Below, in pieces: positions 18,677 through 28,460 of a stretch of DNA of 64,000 bases. The notes under the pieces were generated by a model. The model was given only the letters and a program-made list of their open reading frames with translations, made no database searches and was not told the origin of the DNA. Source of the stretch: Viridibacillus arvi. GTDB lineage: Bacteria > Bacillota > Bacilli > Bacillales_A > Planococcaceae. A program made the position numbers and the translations under genes. The DNA lies in assembly GCF_001274945.1 (NCBI RefSeq), contig NZ_LILB01000001.1:719212-783211 (forward strand). The letters are read 5' to 3'. How positions within the stretch are numbered: position 1 is the stretch's first letter; every line of letters begins with the position of its first letter.

Positions 18677-19780
18677 TCAAAGAACAGCTAAACCTTGCGA
18701 GCCAAAGTAAGGATAGTTAGTCCAGGCAGCAACCTGTATTCCTACTAGACTACCATCATCTTGGATATTAAATACTGACACTGTACCCTGGTTTCCGTTA
18801 AGTGTGTAAAAATGTCGTCCATCTTTACTGATTCCCACATCCATAGGTAGACCTAGCGCTATACCTGGTGGTGTACTAGTATTATGTCCTACCACCGATA
18901 ATGCTCCATTGATATCGATTCGATAGGTGGAGATGGTTCCGCTCAAGGTGTTGGTAATGTATGCAAAACCTTCATCCCTCGTTGATACAACCCAACAAGC
19001 AGTCTTATATCCGTTTCGTACAGAGCCGCTGATTACTTGAAGGATGCCATCCTTGCTCAATGAATAAGAAGACAACGCATTTGAAACTGCTTCTGTAACT
19101 AAGAGCATTCCAGAGGATAGAAAATAAGCGCCCAATGGTCCTTGGCCGTAAGAATTATTAACAATCGGTCCTGTAACCGTACCATTTTTATTTACATTGA
19201 ATACACTGAGATGATTTGATGTAAACTCGGACACAACAATTTTACTGCCATCTGGACTAAATAGAATCTGCGCCGGCTGAGCATTGACAGTACTTAGAGA
19301 ATGGGTGGATCCTGAAATAACAGTAAGGCGTCCGTTATCATCTATGTGAAAACCAGTGATATTTGATGCAAAATTGTTTTCGGCATTACCTACATTGGAG
19401 ACATAGAGAAGATTACCAAATACATTTACACTATTGGGCTGAGCACCTCCTGATGGCTTCACATCAGCGAGAACAGGTATTCCACTATCAGTTATGATGA
19501 AACTACTGATACTATGACTGCCTGCGTTAACTGCAAGTAGGAAACGCCCATCACGGGACAAAGTAAGAGCGCCCTGTGACGTTAAGGGGTCAATGCCATT
19601 TCTTACTATTGCATTGGAAACTTCCTTTGTACCGGTACCTCTACCATTAGTTGAGAAGGAACCCGCAAAGGTGAGCATTCCATTCATGTCCATGTAAAAG
19701 GCAATGACTTGATTCATTACTTCATTATTGGTCATCATGTACACCATACGCGCACGATTATTATTGTTCATTAACTGCAT
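18677..19780 (-). CDS. Seven-bladed beta-propeller (lactonase-like) protein
   Basis: 367 residues made of repeated propeller blades: GALTLSRDGRFLLAVNAGSH, AQPNSVNVFGNLLYVSNVGN, PAQILFSPDGSKIVVSEFTS, DEGFAYITNTLSGTISTYRI, LPMDVGISKDGRHFYTLNGN. The spacing is that of the YkgB/6-phosphogluconolactonase-like and YVTN-type family. No signal peptide or catalytic set can be pinned, so lactonase activity is uncertain; a structural or binding role is as likely. It converges on the laccase gene. The start is ATG 19780 with AGAAGGAGGAGGG just upstream; ATG codons inside residues 1-15 are alternatives. Confidence 0.75.
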   Translation of the reverse strand: MQLMNNNNRARMVYMMTNNEVMNQVIAFYMDMNGMLTFAGSFSTNGRGTGTKEVSNAIVRNGIDPLTSQGALTLSRDGRFLLAVNAGSHSISSFIITDSGIPVLADVKPSGGAQPNSVNVFGNLLYVSNVGNAENNFASNITGFHIDDNGRLTVISGSTHSLSTVNAQPAQILFSPDGSKIVVSEFTSNHLSVFNVNKNGTVTGPIVNNSYGQGPLGAYFLSSGMLLVTEAVSNALSSYSLSKDGILQVISGSVRNGYKTACWVVSTRDEGFAYITNTLSGTISTYRIDINGALSVVGHNTSTPPGIALGLPMDVGISKDGRHFYTLNGNQGTVSVFNIQDDGSLVGIQVAAWTNYPYFGSQGLAVL

Positions 19781-19987
19781 TTTATGACCCTCCTCCTTCT
19801 ATAATTTTATATGTTTCTTGTGCCATTTAAATTACCCTGAGTGGAAGTAAATGGGTCTCATTCATTTATCCCAATAACCAGGTTCCAGCCAAAAATGGTC
19901 AAGCTTTTTATTAATATAATTCGGTGTCATTAATGTAAGATATTCCCAATAGAATTGGTTCCTTGTGCCTTTCACAGTGCGAAAAAA

Positions 19988-20023
19988 GAAGTCAACCAAG
20001 ATTTGACCTGGCTGACTTCTTTT
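19988..20023 (-). terminator. Terminator of the chemoreceptor gene
   Basis: GAAGTCAACCA pairs with TGGCTGACTTC (one mismatch), with A-rich and T-rich outer flanks usable in both directions. The rest of 19781-20097 shows nothing else beyond the propeller gene's promoter zone. Confidence 0.65.
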
Positions 20024-20097
20024 CTCTGAACAGTGTCTCGTTTCTGTTTCCTAATGAAACAAATATGGACTTCTTTTTAGATTAATAAGTACTTATT

Positions 20098-22080
20098 TTA
20101 AAGTTTAAACTGACGAACTAACTCATCTAGCTCATTTGCTAAGTCGGCGAGTTTCTCTGATCTCACTGCAACTTCGTCCATCGAGCTACTTGATTGTTCG
20201 CTTGTTGCAGCAGTTTCTTCGACGCCAGAAGCTGACTCTTCGGAAATTGCTGCAATTTCCACAATCGAACTATTCAACTCTTGGCTATTTATTGCAATAT
20301 CTGATAAATTCTCAGCAATTATTTTAATATTTCCCACCATTTCTGTCACAGCATCGTTAATTTCATCTAAAGTGTTACTTGTAGTTTTAATATGGCGTGT
20401 TCCTTGTTCGACTTCTATGTAGCTGCTTTGAAGCGATTTGGTTACATCGGATGACTCTGTTTGAATATTGATAACAATACCTGTGATATCCGTTACTGAA
20501 ACAGATACTTGTTCCGCGAGCTTTCTTACTTCATCTGCAACAACAGCAAACCCTTTTCCACGTTCTCCAGCTCTTGCAGCTTCAATCGCTGCATTTAAGG
20601 CTAAAAGGTTCGTTTGCGTTGCCACTTCTTGAATAACAGAAACTAACTTGGAAATCTCTTGTACCTGATTGTCGAGGTGATCCATCTTTCTAACGGCTTC
20701 ATGAACAATTTCTTCGATTTTCATCATTTGGTTCTCTGAAGATGCCATCAATTGTTGTCCATTATTTGTCAGTCCAAGCACTTCTATAGAGGATGTTTGA
20801 ATGTGCCCTCCTTTTTCACTCATTTCCTGTGCTTTTGTAGCAAAAACTCCCATCGTATCAGCGAGATTACTAGTATTGTCTGCTTGTTTTTCCGTTCCGG
20901 ATGTAATTTCTTGCATCGTCCTGGCAATTAGTTCCGATCCTATTTTTACTTCTAATGCTGAATGGGTTAATTCTTCACTTTGTGCTGAAACGCTGGAAGA
21001 AGCGTCAGCAACTTGTTGAATTGTATCATGAAGAGTATTTTTCATAACTTGCATTGCTTCCGTTAATTGACCAATTTCATCATTGCGGTTACTTTTTCTT
21101 ATTGCAACTGTTAAATCACCTTTAGAGAGTTCCCTCATCAAGTCAGCAATATGTTTAATTGGATTCGAAATTGTTTTACTGAACTTAATAGATATAAACA
21201 GCACAACCAACAACGTCCCGACTGTAATAAATAGTGCGATCAACAGAATTTGTTGCTTCGTTTTCTTAATAACAGATATGTCTTGGTTTATGCCGATGGC
21301 GCCAATAATCTCACTTTGCGTCGGATCATACATCGGGATATAGGAATTCATATGTACATCATTATTTTCGGAGATTGTTTCTCCATTCTCAACAGAAGAT
21401 AAAATTGAAGCATTATTAATGGACTTCCCAACGTTTTCCTCTTCGGAAGAGACAACAATTGCTCCGCTTCTATCATATAAATCGATTGTCACGCCTTGCA
21501 ACATCTCGTTCAATTCCTTTAGAAAAGTATCGTCAACACCTGTTTGTAGGGTCCCAATCACTTTATTGTTGTAGATTACTGGTGCAAACGCACGAACGGA
21601 AAGGCCACTAGCACCAAACTCAAAACCGGAAATCGATTTGCCATCTAACGCAGATTGAATCGCTGAAAGTCCGCTCTTGTCATCTCCATGCTTTTCTGGA
21701 TTATGCCCACGTAACGACACAATGCCCGAAGTATTTCCAAATTCAAATACATTAAGTCCATGTTCCGCCTGGAGACGAGGATAGATTTTCTCCACCTCTT
21801 GTAGTAGTTCATCACGTTTTTCTGATTGAAAAGCTAAGACAAGTTCTTCATCTGTAGCGTAAATCGATGTAATCTCAAGTAGGGCTTCGGAAGCCTTGTT
21901 GAATTGCGTTTGAATTGTATGCTCCAACTCTTCCTGCTGATTCTCAATCAGTTTTGTAAATCCTAGTTCCACTGCATAATAAATCACGAAAACCGTAATT
22001 ATTAGTGGAATAATCGTTAACGATAAAAAGATTGCGAGCAACTTTTTGTTTAAGCTGTCTGGATTAAAGACTCTTTTCAT
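20098..22080 (-). CDS. Methyl-accepting chemotaxis protein (Cache-type)
   Basis: A 660-residue transmembrane chemoreceptor. Helix 1 spans about residues 14-36, then an external ligand domain to about 275 with [20 protein letters not shown], the LRxHNPexxGDD signature seen in Cache-type sensors of this kind. Helix 2 (about 277-297) leads into HAMP ([20 protein letters not shown]) and a long coiled-coil signalling domain. Its tip [20 protein letters not shown] and [20 protein letters not shown] binds CheA/CheW. The ligand is unknown. Monocistronic; RBS GAAAGGGAT precedes ATG 22080. I looked for but did not find a clear sigma-D promoter. Confidence 0.92.
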   Translation of the reverse strand: MKRVFNPDSLNKKLLAIFLSLTIIPLIITVFVIYYAVELGFTKLIENQQEELEHTIQTQFNKASEALLEITSIYATDEELVLAFQSEKRDELLQEVEKIYPRLQAEHGLNVFEFGNTSGIVSLRGHNPEKHGDDKSGLSAIQSALDGKSISGFEFGASGLSVRAFAPVIYNNKVIGTLQTGVDDTFLKELNEMLQGVTIDLYDRSGAIVVSSEEENVGKSINNASILSSVENGETISENNDVHMNSYIPMYDPTQSEIIGAIGINQDISVIKKTKQQILLIALFITVGTLLVVLFISIKFSKTISNPIKHIADLMRELSKGDLTVAIRKSNRNDEIGQLTEAMQVMKNTLHDTIQQVADASSSVSAQSEELTHSALEVKIGSELIARTMQEITSGTEKQADNTSNLADTMGVFATKAQEMSEKGGHIQTSSIEVLGLTNNGQQLMASSENQMMKIEEIVHEAVRKMDHLDNQVQEISKLVSVIQEVATQTNLLALNAAIEAARAGERGKGFAVVADEVRKLAEQVSVSVTDITGIVINIQTESSDVTKSLQSSYIEVEQGTRHIKTTSNTLDEINDAVTEMVGNIKIIAENLSDIAINSQELNSSIVEIAAISEESASGVEETAATSEQSSSSMDEVAVRSEKLADLANELDELVRQFKL

Positions 22081-22672
22081 TTCAAAATCCCTTTCATATC
22101 TAGGTGCATGACATATATGTTCAAGGCTTCAAATCAATAGGTAATTCTTCTAGCTTCCCACTTCTTTCTACCTATAATCCTTTATGCCTATAGTCAATCA
22201 TAATCGCTATATAAGTAAATGTCACTCGAAAGTGTCATTTTTTATCATAAAATTACATTGGGTGTGAGCGACTGCCATTTGAAACGATAGTTGGAGACTT
22301 TTGAGAATGGTTGCAGAAAGTAATCATCTAGTTCAAGAGCGAGCTGTTCAAGTGAAGAAAATGAATCAATCTACCCCGTTTGTTGGTGAAGATAACTCCC
22401 TTCACATAGGAGGAGTAGCTTCAGGATATTAACGAATTTACAATGTTAAGAAAATTCAATGTGAAAAATCCTAATTCCAATAACTATGGAATTAGGATTT
22501 CATGATGCTTATTAATTAAACTCTTTATCCACTATCGCTTTCGTTACGCCTAAGATATCTCCCGATAAGAGTAATCTAGGTCATTATTTACTTTTATTTA
22601 GGCTCTGTTAAATAATGTTTTTGATATGCGAATATAAATCCACCCGATATTTAATTTTGCTAACTCTGTGTA
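22081..22672. other. Intergenic region with short remnant ORF
   Basis: Contains a 41-codon frame (22307-22432, plus strand) encoding MVAESNHLVQERAVQVKKMN and ending GGVASGY. There is no ribosome site, and the preceding in-frame sequence looks like the middle of a larger lost protein, so I treat it as a fragment. A terminator follows at 22467. Otherwise nothing seen. Confidence 0.35.
22467..22499 (-). terminator. Terminator of the 109-aa hypothetical gene
   Basis: AATCCTAATTCC pairs perfectly with GGAATTAGGATT across a nine-base loop. On the minus strand it is followed by TTTTTCAC. Confidence 0.7.
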
Positions 22673-23002
22673 TCAAATATCACTGTTCTCTATATCAAGC
22701 AAGTAAGCTTTCGATATATAGTCTGTAACTTTTCTAGGTGAGTTGTATTTGTCATTATCACTAAATATCGTAAGTCCAACTTCGTGTACATCAATAAATG
22801 TATCGACCTTTTCAAAATCCAGGGTTTTAAATTCAATAGGTTTATCCCAGTTACTTGTTGGAACTAAATTCCCTTCAGAAAGTCCTTGTCCAAAGAAAAT
22901 ATACACGATTCCAACAACGATTGATTTAAACATTTCATTTGGAAGAGAAAAATCATTTATTATACTATCATGTGAATATTGAACAAAATATTGTTTTTTC
23001 AA
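22673..23002 (-). CDS. Small hypothetical protein
   Basis: 109 residues starting at TTG 23002, fixed by the strong AGGAGGGGAG six bases upstream. The sequence (MKKQYFVQYSHDSIINDFSL, then FKSIVVGIVYIFFGQG and PTSNWDKPIEFKTLDFEKVD) has one short hydrophobic stretch (about 29-39), too weak for a sure membrane helix. I recognise no family. It looks like a cytosolic or immunity-type small protein, but nothing beside it supports that. It has its own terminator and no operon partner. Confidence 0.55.
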   Translation of the reverse strand: MKKQYFVQYSHDSIINDFSLPNEMFKSIVVGIVYIFFGQGLSEGNLVPTSNWDKPIEFKTLDFEKVDTFIDVHEVGLTIFSDNDKYNSPRKVTDYISKAYLLDIENSDI

Positions 23003-23133
23003 TTTCTCCCCTCCTATTCAAGTTACTTTTAAAATTTTTGAGTAGTAATGGGAACTGCATATGATCGACCATTTTATTTGAAAAGTCTAAGGTAAATATG
23101 GTCAACATCTCTTATTTAGTAAGGAGTTAAGCA

Positions 23134-23189
23134 AAGTCACATACTAACACCTCTATTTATGTCCTTATAATTCTATTAAGTTAAGCTTT
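23134..23189. repeat. Partial copy of the topB leader (blocks A and C)
   Basis: 23134-23167 copies the topB ribosome-site region (block A), including an ATG followed at once by a stop. 23171-23189 copies block C. Block B is missing here but appears at 25421. It is followed by TCATCAGAA (23189-23197), which recurs at 25411-25419 on the other side of the MFS/LysR pair. Confidence 0.65.
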
Positions 23190-23211
23190 CATCAGAATTC
23201 TTCAATGAAAT

Positions 23212-24360
23212 TTAATGCGTAAAATCTACTTTTTCCCCTATTTTTATAATAGTCAGAAGCATCATTCCTATAATAATTACAAGGACTAATAACGCTGGTG
23301 CAAAATTGTCAAAAACATCTACCGTTAACCCAATAAATGCAGGACCGAGTGCCCCTAGTAAATAGCCACCAAATTGCATCATAGCAGACCAAGAGATTGT
23401 TTCTTCAATATTTTTGGATTCTTGAATAGGTAAAAGTAACGCCAAAGGAAATAAGCCACCCGCCCCAATGCCAAGGAAAACAGTCGCTACCCACGGAGAG
23501 AAATGAAGCAGTAAAAGTACAATCCCTAGTAACTCGGAAATACTGCAAAATAGCAACCACATTCTTCTATTCCCTGTTTTACTCACAAACATAGGAATTA
23601 AGAAACTCACTGGAATTTGAATGACTGTAAATAACGTTAAAATCATCCCTGATTGAGAATAGCTGAAACCTACTGATTGTGCAATTGGAGCTAACCAAGC
23701 TGTTATCGAATAAAAGATAGCCGCCATGCACCCAAAAAATAGCATGAATACTGTAACCCGTTTATTCCTTACAAATAAAGATGAAATTGCTAGCGGACTT
23801 TTACTTTTATCCGTATTCTTTAGAAGCGGGAGAAGTAGTAAAACCGCTGGAACCGCAACTAAACTCCAGAAACTTAACGAGTATTGCCAAGATTCATTAA
23901 ACCTTTGATATAGAGGCACTGAAAAACTAGACGCAACTGCCGCTCCAATCACCATGGAAACAGAATAAATCCCCATTAAACCAGGATTTTCAGGGATGTA
24001 TTTTTTTATAAAGCCTGTAATTAATGGCCCGGCGATACCTATTCCAATACCAGAGATCAAGGCTGTCACAAACAACAAGAAACTATTATGCACGAACATG
24101 CGTAGGAATGTAGCAATGAATATTAAAAGCATTGCTATAACTAACGACCTTTCCATCCCTAATCGTTTATTCAACTTAATAGCTAAGACTGCGAATAATC
24201 CCATAAAGAAAACAGGTAACGCAGTAATTAAACTAGCAGTCACCCCACTCATTCCCAAATCCCTTTGGATAATATCTAGTAAAGGACCAACAGAAGTGAT
24301 CGATGGTCTTAAATTTATTGAAACAAAAAATGTTATTAAAATAAGATACACAAAACGCAT
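23212..24360 (-). CDS. CynX/NimT-family MFS transporter
   Basis: About 382 residues and twelve predicted helices. The opening YLILITFFVSINLRPSITSV and GPLLDIIQRDLGMSGVTASL (LRP motif in helix 1) is the hallmark of the CynX/NimT (cyanate/2-nitroimidazole) transporter group. Other conserved stretches are GIGIGIAGPLITGFIKKYIP and GAGGLFPLALLLPIQ. The substrate is not predictable. The ATG at 24360 is preferred, because the AAAGGAG lies directly against the earlier ATG at 24369. It is divergent from a LysR regulator with palindromes between, which probably controls it. Confidence 0.85.
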   Translation of the reverse strand: MRFVYLILITFFVSINLRPSITSVGPLLDIIQRDLGMSGVTASLITALPVFFMGLFAVLAIKLNKRLGMERSLVIAMLLIFIATFLRMFVHNSFLLFVTALISGIGIGIAGPLITGFIKKYIPENPGLMGIYSVSMVIGAAVASSFSVPLYQRFNESWQYSLSFWSLVAVPAVLLLLPLLKNTDKSKSPLAISSLFVRNKRVTVFMLFFGCMAAIFYSITAWLAPIAQSVGFSYSQSGMILTLFTVIQIPVSFLIPMFVSKTGNRRMWLLFCSISELLGIVLLLLHFSPWVATVFLGIGAGGLFPLALLLPIQESKNIEETISWSAMMQFGGYLLGALGPAFIGLTVDVFDNFAPALLVLVIIIGMMLLTIIKIGEKVDFTH

Positions 24361-24410
24361 ATCCAACATCTCCTTTCCCCTATCATTGCTTTCATTTTAT
24401 ATTTGCGCAT

Positions 24411-24460
24411 ATAATAGTTCAATACTATTATTTCTATACAAACAATAGATACGGACTATT
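24411..24460. promoter_or_regulatory. Candidate LysR operator, two inverted repeats
   Basis: ATAATAGT-TCAAT-ACTATTAT (24411-24431) is a perfect 8-bp inverted repeat. A second, AATAG-ATACGGA-CTATT (24444-24460), shares the AATAG/CTATT arms. They lie midway between divergent starts, as LysR recognition and activation sites do. Confidence 0.6.
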
Positions 24461-24478
24461 ATTAAAGGGGAGTGCAAT

Positions 24479-25351
24479 ATGGAGATCAGACAACTACACT
24501 ATTTTCTTATGTTAAGTAACGAACTTCATTTTACTGAAGCTGCATACAAACTGGGTATTTCACAACCCACACTAAGTCAGCAAATAAAGGTATTGGAAGA
24601 TGAATTAGGAGTTCCTTTGTTCGATCGTCTTGGAAAAAAGATTGTTAAAACTGAAGCTGGTCAACTCCTTGAGCAATACGCTTTACAAGTTGTTCAACAA
24701 CTTGAAAACGCAAAGAAATCCATAGAAGACCTGTCAAATTTGAAAACCGGTCACTTACGTGTAGCGGTACTACCATCCGATCTTGATTATCGAATGACAT
24801 CCGTACTAATTGACTTTCATAAGGAATTCCCGAATATTAAAGTTCAAGTAATTCCTTCAATTGATATTTTAAATAAAGTGCTAGAAAATGAAGTTGACAT
24901 TGGCGTTGGTTTGGCAATTCAACCTGACAGTCGCTTAAATCGAATCCCTTTTCATAGTGAAACATATAGTCTTTATGTTCATAAAGAACATGAATTAGCA
25001 AAAAAAAATATTATTATACCGGAAGAACTGGAAAATCTCCCTCTCGTTATGTATCCCAAAGGCTTCTCAGGACGTGATTTGATTGATACATGGTGCGAAA
25101 ATCAAGATATTTCTATCGATACTCTAATGGAAACAGGTTCTGTCACTTCCTTATTTCAACTTGTAAAAGCAGGAATTGGAGCTACGATTCAACCTAGTCA
25201 ATTGATTGAAAGCTTTCAATCGCTTGGCATCCGTGCAATTTCAATCAAGCATTCACCTACCAGAAACTTAGAAATGTTTTATCGTAACGATAAATATTTA
25301 ACTGAATCAGCAAAAGCGTTCATGAAAAGAATGAAGACTTTTTTCAACTAA
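24479..25351 (+). CDS. LysR-family transcriptional regulator
   Basis: 290 residues. The N-terminal winged helix reads MEIRQLHYFLMLSNELHFTE, AAYKLGISQPTLSQQIKVLE and DELGVPLFDR, near-consensus for LysR. The effector domain (about 90-290) has VAVLPSDLDYRMTSVLIDF and LVKAGIGATIQPSQLIESF. It resembles CynR-like regulators, matching the CynX-like transporter encoded divergently. The start has AAAGGGGAGTG upstream. A strong terminator follows at 25447. Confidence 0.88.
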   Translation: MEIRQLHYFLMLSNELHFTEAAYKLGISQPTLSQQIKVLEDELGVPLFDRLGKKIVKTEAGQLLEQYALQVVQQLENAKKSIEDLSNLKTGHLRVAVLPSDLDYRMTSVLIDFHKEFPNIKVQVIPSIDILNKVLENEVDIGVGLAIQPDSRLNRIPFHSETYSLYVHKEHELAKKNIIIPEELENLPLVMYPKGFSGRDLIDTWCENQDISIDTLMETGSVTSLFQLVKAGIGATIQPSQLIESFQSLGIRAISIKHSPTRNLEMFYRNDKYLTESAKAFMKRMKTFFN

Positions 25352-25420
25352 ATAGTGCCCATTCTTTTATGATGAACAGGTGCAGAGAAATTTTTTTCAA
25401 CTTGCATTTATCATCAGAAC

Positions 25421-25485
25421 GCATTTGTTTGGCTATTAGAGAATAAAAAACGTTTCAAAAGCAGAATGACTTTTGAAACGTTTTT
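25421..25485 (+). terminator. LysR-gene terminator, copy of topB-leader block B
   Basis: AAAACGTTTCAAAAG pairs with CTTTTGAAACGTTTTT (25447-25485). The hairpin and about 25 bases before it match the topB leader around 16571-16640, including TGGCTATT[GA]GAGAA, so this terminator is part of the duplicated segment. Confidence 0.7.
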
Positions 25486-25530
25486 GAGTAGTACTTTTCC
25501 CCAAAGAACTCAATGTTTGCATTCAAAATA

Positions 25531-25566
25531 AAAAGGCAACGATAGCTTGTTAGCCCGTTGCCCTTT
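25531..25566. terminator. Terminator hairpin
   Basis: AAAAGGCAACG pairs with CGTTGCCCTTTT around a 14-base loop. It is far (about 270 bases) from the alcohol dehydrogenase stop. The stretch 25567-25832 shows no gene. Confidence 0.6.
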
Positions 25567-25832
25567 TATCAGGAGTAAAATACATCACATGTTACGGCTC
25601 AATAGTACTTAAATCAAAAAGCATTTGACACACGGACGCGTTAAAGTACTAACTGGTTGTTGAATGATGGATTAGACAATTACTTTATTATACTGTGCTT
25701 ATTTACCCTTTTTTATACATGAAACTGAATTATTTTTTGTAAAATCCATACTGACTCACTCATTTTCCAATAGAAACAGCATTCCTCTACAATTCCACTA
25801 AATATCTCATAATTATTTACCCGAAACTATTT

Positions 25833-27008
25833 TTATTTCTCTACAATAACCCCATCAAATGCTGATTTATAAATCGCATAGATGTCTTCTTTTAACAATG
25901 GTAATGGACTTCTAGCTAGAATACGTTTTTGTTCAATCGCATCATTTGTAAGTCCTTCTAAAGCATCTTCTGTAATATTGAAACCTTTTAAAGTAGATGG
26001 AATGTTAACGTCCTCAACAAGACGTTTTAACTCAATCACACATTTATATGATGCTTCTGTTTGTGAAAGATTTGTTGCGCTAAAGCCCATTGCTTCATAT
26101 ATATCTTTCATACGTTTCTCACAGCTTTGACGAATATAGCCCATTACATATGGAAGAAGTACGGCATTTGAGTCACCATGCGCGATATGGAATTGACCTC
26201 CGATTGGATAAGCTAATGCATGTACTCCAGCTACTCCTGCATTGAAGAAAGCAAGTCCTGCTAAATAGCTACCATAACTCATATCTGAACGTGCTTGTTT
26301 ATTTGTACCATTTTTTACAGCAATACGAATAGAATTGCTTATTAAACGAATCGCTTGTAGAGCTAAGGCATCTGAAACTGGACTAGCAAATTTAGAAATG
26401 TATGCTTCAACTGCATGTGTAAGTGCATCGACACCTGTTGCTGCAGTTATTTTTGGTGGTAAAGAAATTGTCAATGCAGGGTCTACAATGGCAACATCAG
26501 CAAGTAAATAATCATGTGCAATGACATCTTTTGTTGTTTCTAATGACAGCACTGAAATGTTCGTGATTTCAGAGCCAGTACCTGATGTTGTTGGCACTAG
26601 AATTGTCGGAATCCCTTTCGATTGAATTTCTTTTGTTCCCGTTAAGTTTAAATAATCTTCAACTTTACCTGCATGTGTAGCTAACACACCTGCAATTTTC
26701 GTTAAATCTAATGCACTACCTCCACCAAGACCGATAACTAAATCGAATTGATGCTCTCTCGTATATGCAACAACTTTTTCACCAATTGCTAAAGGTGGTT
26801 CAGGTACAACTTCAGTGTAAATATCAACTTCCATGCCTGCTTTTTCAAGTGGTACAACTATATTATTTGTTAATCCTAGTTCTTCTAAGAATGGATCTGT
26901 TACTAATAGAATTTTTTTTGCATTAAACCGTTTAACTTCTTCTTCTAAATGTTCTAATGAGCCCCAACCAGTATAGCTAATTGGCGCAAAAGTAATTTTT
27001 TCAGACAT
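25833..27008 (-). CDS. Iron-containing alcohol dehydrogenase
   Basis: 391 residues of group III (Fe-dependent) alcohol dehydrogenase, oxidising an alcohol to an aldehyde with NAD(P). The nucleotide site is GLGGGSALDLTKIAG, then PTTSGTGSEIT. Metal ligands lie in TGVDALTHAVEAYIS (Asp, His), HALAYPIGGQFHIAHGDSNA (His, His) and AVLLPYVM follows. ATG 27008 has GGGGAGCGG upstream; a longer frame to 27044 has no ribosome site. It is the last gene of a permease-ALDH-ADH operon, 16 bases after the aldehyde dehydrogenase stop, so the two enzymes probably run in sequence on one imported substrate. Confidence 0.9.
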   Translation of the reverse strand: MSEKITFAPISYTGWGSLEHLEEEVKRFNAKKILLVTDPFLEELGLTNNIVVPLEKAGMEVDIYTEVVPEPPLAIGEKVVAYTREHQFDLVIGLGGGSALDLTKIAGVLATHAGKVEDYLNLTGTKEIQSKGIPTILVPTTSGTGSEITNISVLSLETTKDVIAHDYLLADVAIVDPALTISLPPKITAATGVDALTHAVEAYISKFASPVSDALALQAIRLISNSIRIAVKNGTNKQARSDMSYGSYLAGLAFFNAGVAGVHALAYPIGGQFHIAHGDSNAVLLPYVMGYIRQSCEKRMKDIYEAMGFSATNLSQTEASYKCVIELKRLVEDVNIPSTLKGFNITEDALEGLTNDAIEQKRILARSPLPLLKEDIYAIYKSAFDGVIVEK

Positions 27009-27024
27009 TTCAACCGCTCCCCTT

Positions 27025-28443
27025 TTATTGATTCCAGACAACAAGTTTTGTTTCAGTCATTTCATGAATGGCGTATTTCAATCCTTCTTTTCCAGTACCA
27101 CTTTCTTTGACACCACCATAAGGCATTTGGTCAATACGGTAAGTAGGAATATCGTTGATCATAACGCCACCAACTTCTAATTCTTTCGAAGCTTTAAATG
27201 CTGTCTTAATATCGCTCGTGAAAATACCCGCTTGTAAGCCGTAGTTTGAGTTGTTAATTGCTTGAATGCCTTCTTCAACGGAAGAAATTCTATTTACAAT
27301 AACTACAGGTGCAAAAACTTCTTGGCATGAAAGCTTTGCGTCTTCTGCAACGTTTTCTAAAATGGTTGGCAAGAACACTTCATTTTCAACTTTACCTCCG
27401 ATTAAAACAGAAGCCCCTGCTTCCACTGCTTCATTTACCCAATTAGTTGCACGTTGTTGTTCCTTTTCATGAATCATTGCTGATACATCTGTTGTTAAAT
27501 CTAACGGGTTACCAATAACTAACTCTTTTGTTTTCTCAACAAATTTAGAAAGGAATTCTTCTGCAAGCTCATCAATTACATAGATACGTTGTAGTGAGAT
27601 ACATACTTGACCTTGATTTGAAAATGCACCACTTACGCACTTTGAAACGATTTCATCAAGATTGACATTCTTATCGATAATAAGGCCTGCGTTTGAACCT
27701 AATTCTAATGCTACTTTCTTTAATCCTGCTTTATTGCGAATACCAATCCCTACAGCCGGACTACCCGTAAAGGTAATCATGCTAACTTTATCACTTTCTA
27801 CTAATGCGTCACCAACTGTTTTACCCCCACCTGTTACAACATTAAATGCACCTTTTGGTAAAGCTGTTTGATCGATTAATTTCGCTAAAAACAATGCTGA
27901 AAGTGGTGTTTGTGATGCCGGTTTCAAAACAATTGTATTACCCGCTGCAATAGCCGGTCCTACCTTATGCGCAACTAAATTTTGTGGAAAGTTAAATGGT
28001 GTAATAGCACCCACTACTCCAATTGGTTGCTCAATTGTGTATCCTAAACGATTCGCACCATTTTTGGCAGCATCCATCGGAATCATCTCTCCAGTAAGAC
28101 GTTTTGCTTCTTCAGCAGCAAATTTATAAGTTTCAATCGTGCGATCAATTTCGCCAAATGCAAATTTCAACGGTTTTGCTGCTTCTATAGAAATAATTTC
28201 AGCTGCTTCTTCTCTATTTTCAATAAATAGTCTCGTAATATCTTCAAGTATTTCTGCTCTTTCATAAGCAGTTAGTTTAGCCATTTCTGCTGTTGCTTCG
28301 TAGGCAATATTGATTGCCTCTTCTACTTCTAATCTAGTAGCCTGAGGAACTTTTGCAATAATCTCTTTTGTATGTGGTGATGTTAAATCTGCGTATTGTA
28401 CTGATTTTTTCCATTCACCGTTCACATAATAACTTTTTTCCAT
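27025..28443 (-). CDS. NAD(P)-dependent aldehyde dehydrogenase
   Basis: 472 residues, the length of an ALDH monomer. Visible: GVVGAITPFNFPQNLVAHKV, cofactor motif TFTGSPAVGIG, the catalytic Glu region KVALELGSNAGLIID, and the nucleophile Cys in FSNQGQVCISLQR. PYGGVKESGTGKEGLKYAI closes the C-terminal motif. The ELGSNA form is shared with lactaldehyde/glyceraldehyde-type ALDHs. The substrate is inferred only as the aldehyde made by the neighbouring Fe-alcohol dehydrogenase. It starts 17 bases after the permease gene; RBS AAAGGAGATTTTGC. Confidence 0.9.
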   Translation of the reverse strand: MEKSYYVNGEWKKSVQYADLTSPHTKEIIAKVPQATRLEVEEAINIAYEATAEMAKLTAYERAEILEDITRLFIENREEAAEIISIEAAKPLKFAFGEIDRTIETYKFAAEEAKRLTGEMIPMDAAKNGANRLGYTIEQPIGVVGAITPFNFPQNLVAHKVGPAIAAGNTIVLKPASQTPLSALFLAKLIDQTALPKGAFNVVTGGGKTVGDALVESDKVSMITFTGSPAVGIGIRNKAGLKKVALELGSNAGLIIDKNVNLDEIVSKCVSGAFSNQGQVCISLQRIYVIDELAEEFLSKFVEKTKELVIGNPLDLTTDVSAMIHEKEQQRATNWVNEAVEAGASVLIGGKVENEVFLPTILENVAEDAKLSCQEVFAPVVIVNRISSVEEGIQAINNSNYGLQAGIFTSDIKTAFKASKELEVGGVMINDIPTYRIDQMPYGGVKESGTGKEGLKYAIHEMTETKLVVWNQ

Positions 28444-28460
28444 AAAGCAAAATCTCCTTT

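Noticed and set aside
22081-22260. Sigma-D promoter for the chemoreceptor
   Set aside because: No convincing TAAA-N15-GCCGATAT pair found upstream.
22307-22432. 41-codon gene
   Set aside because: No ribosome site, and it looks like an internal fragment of a lost protein.
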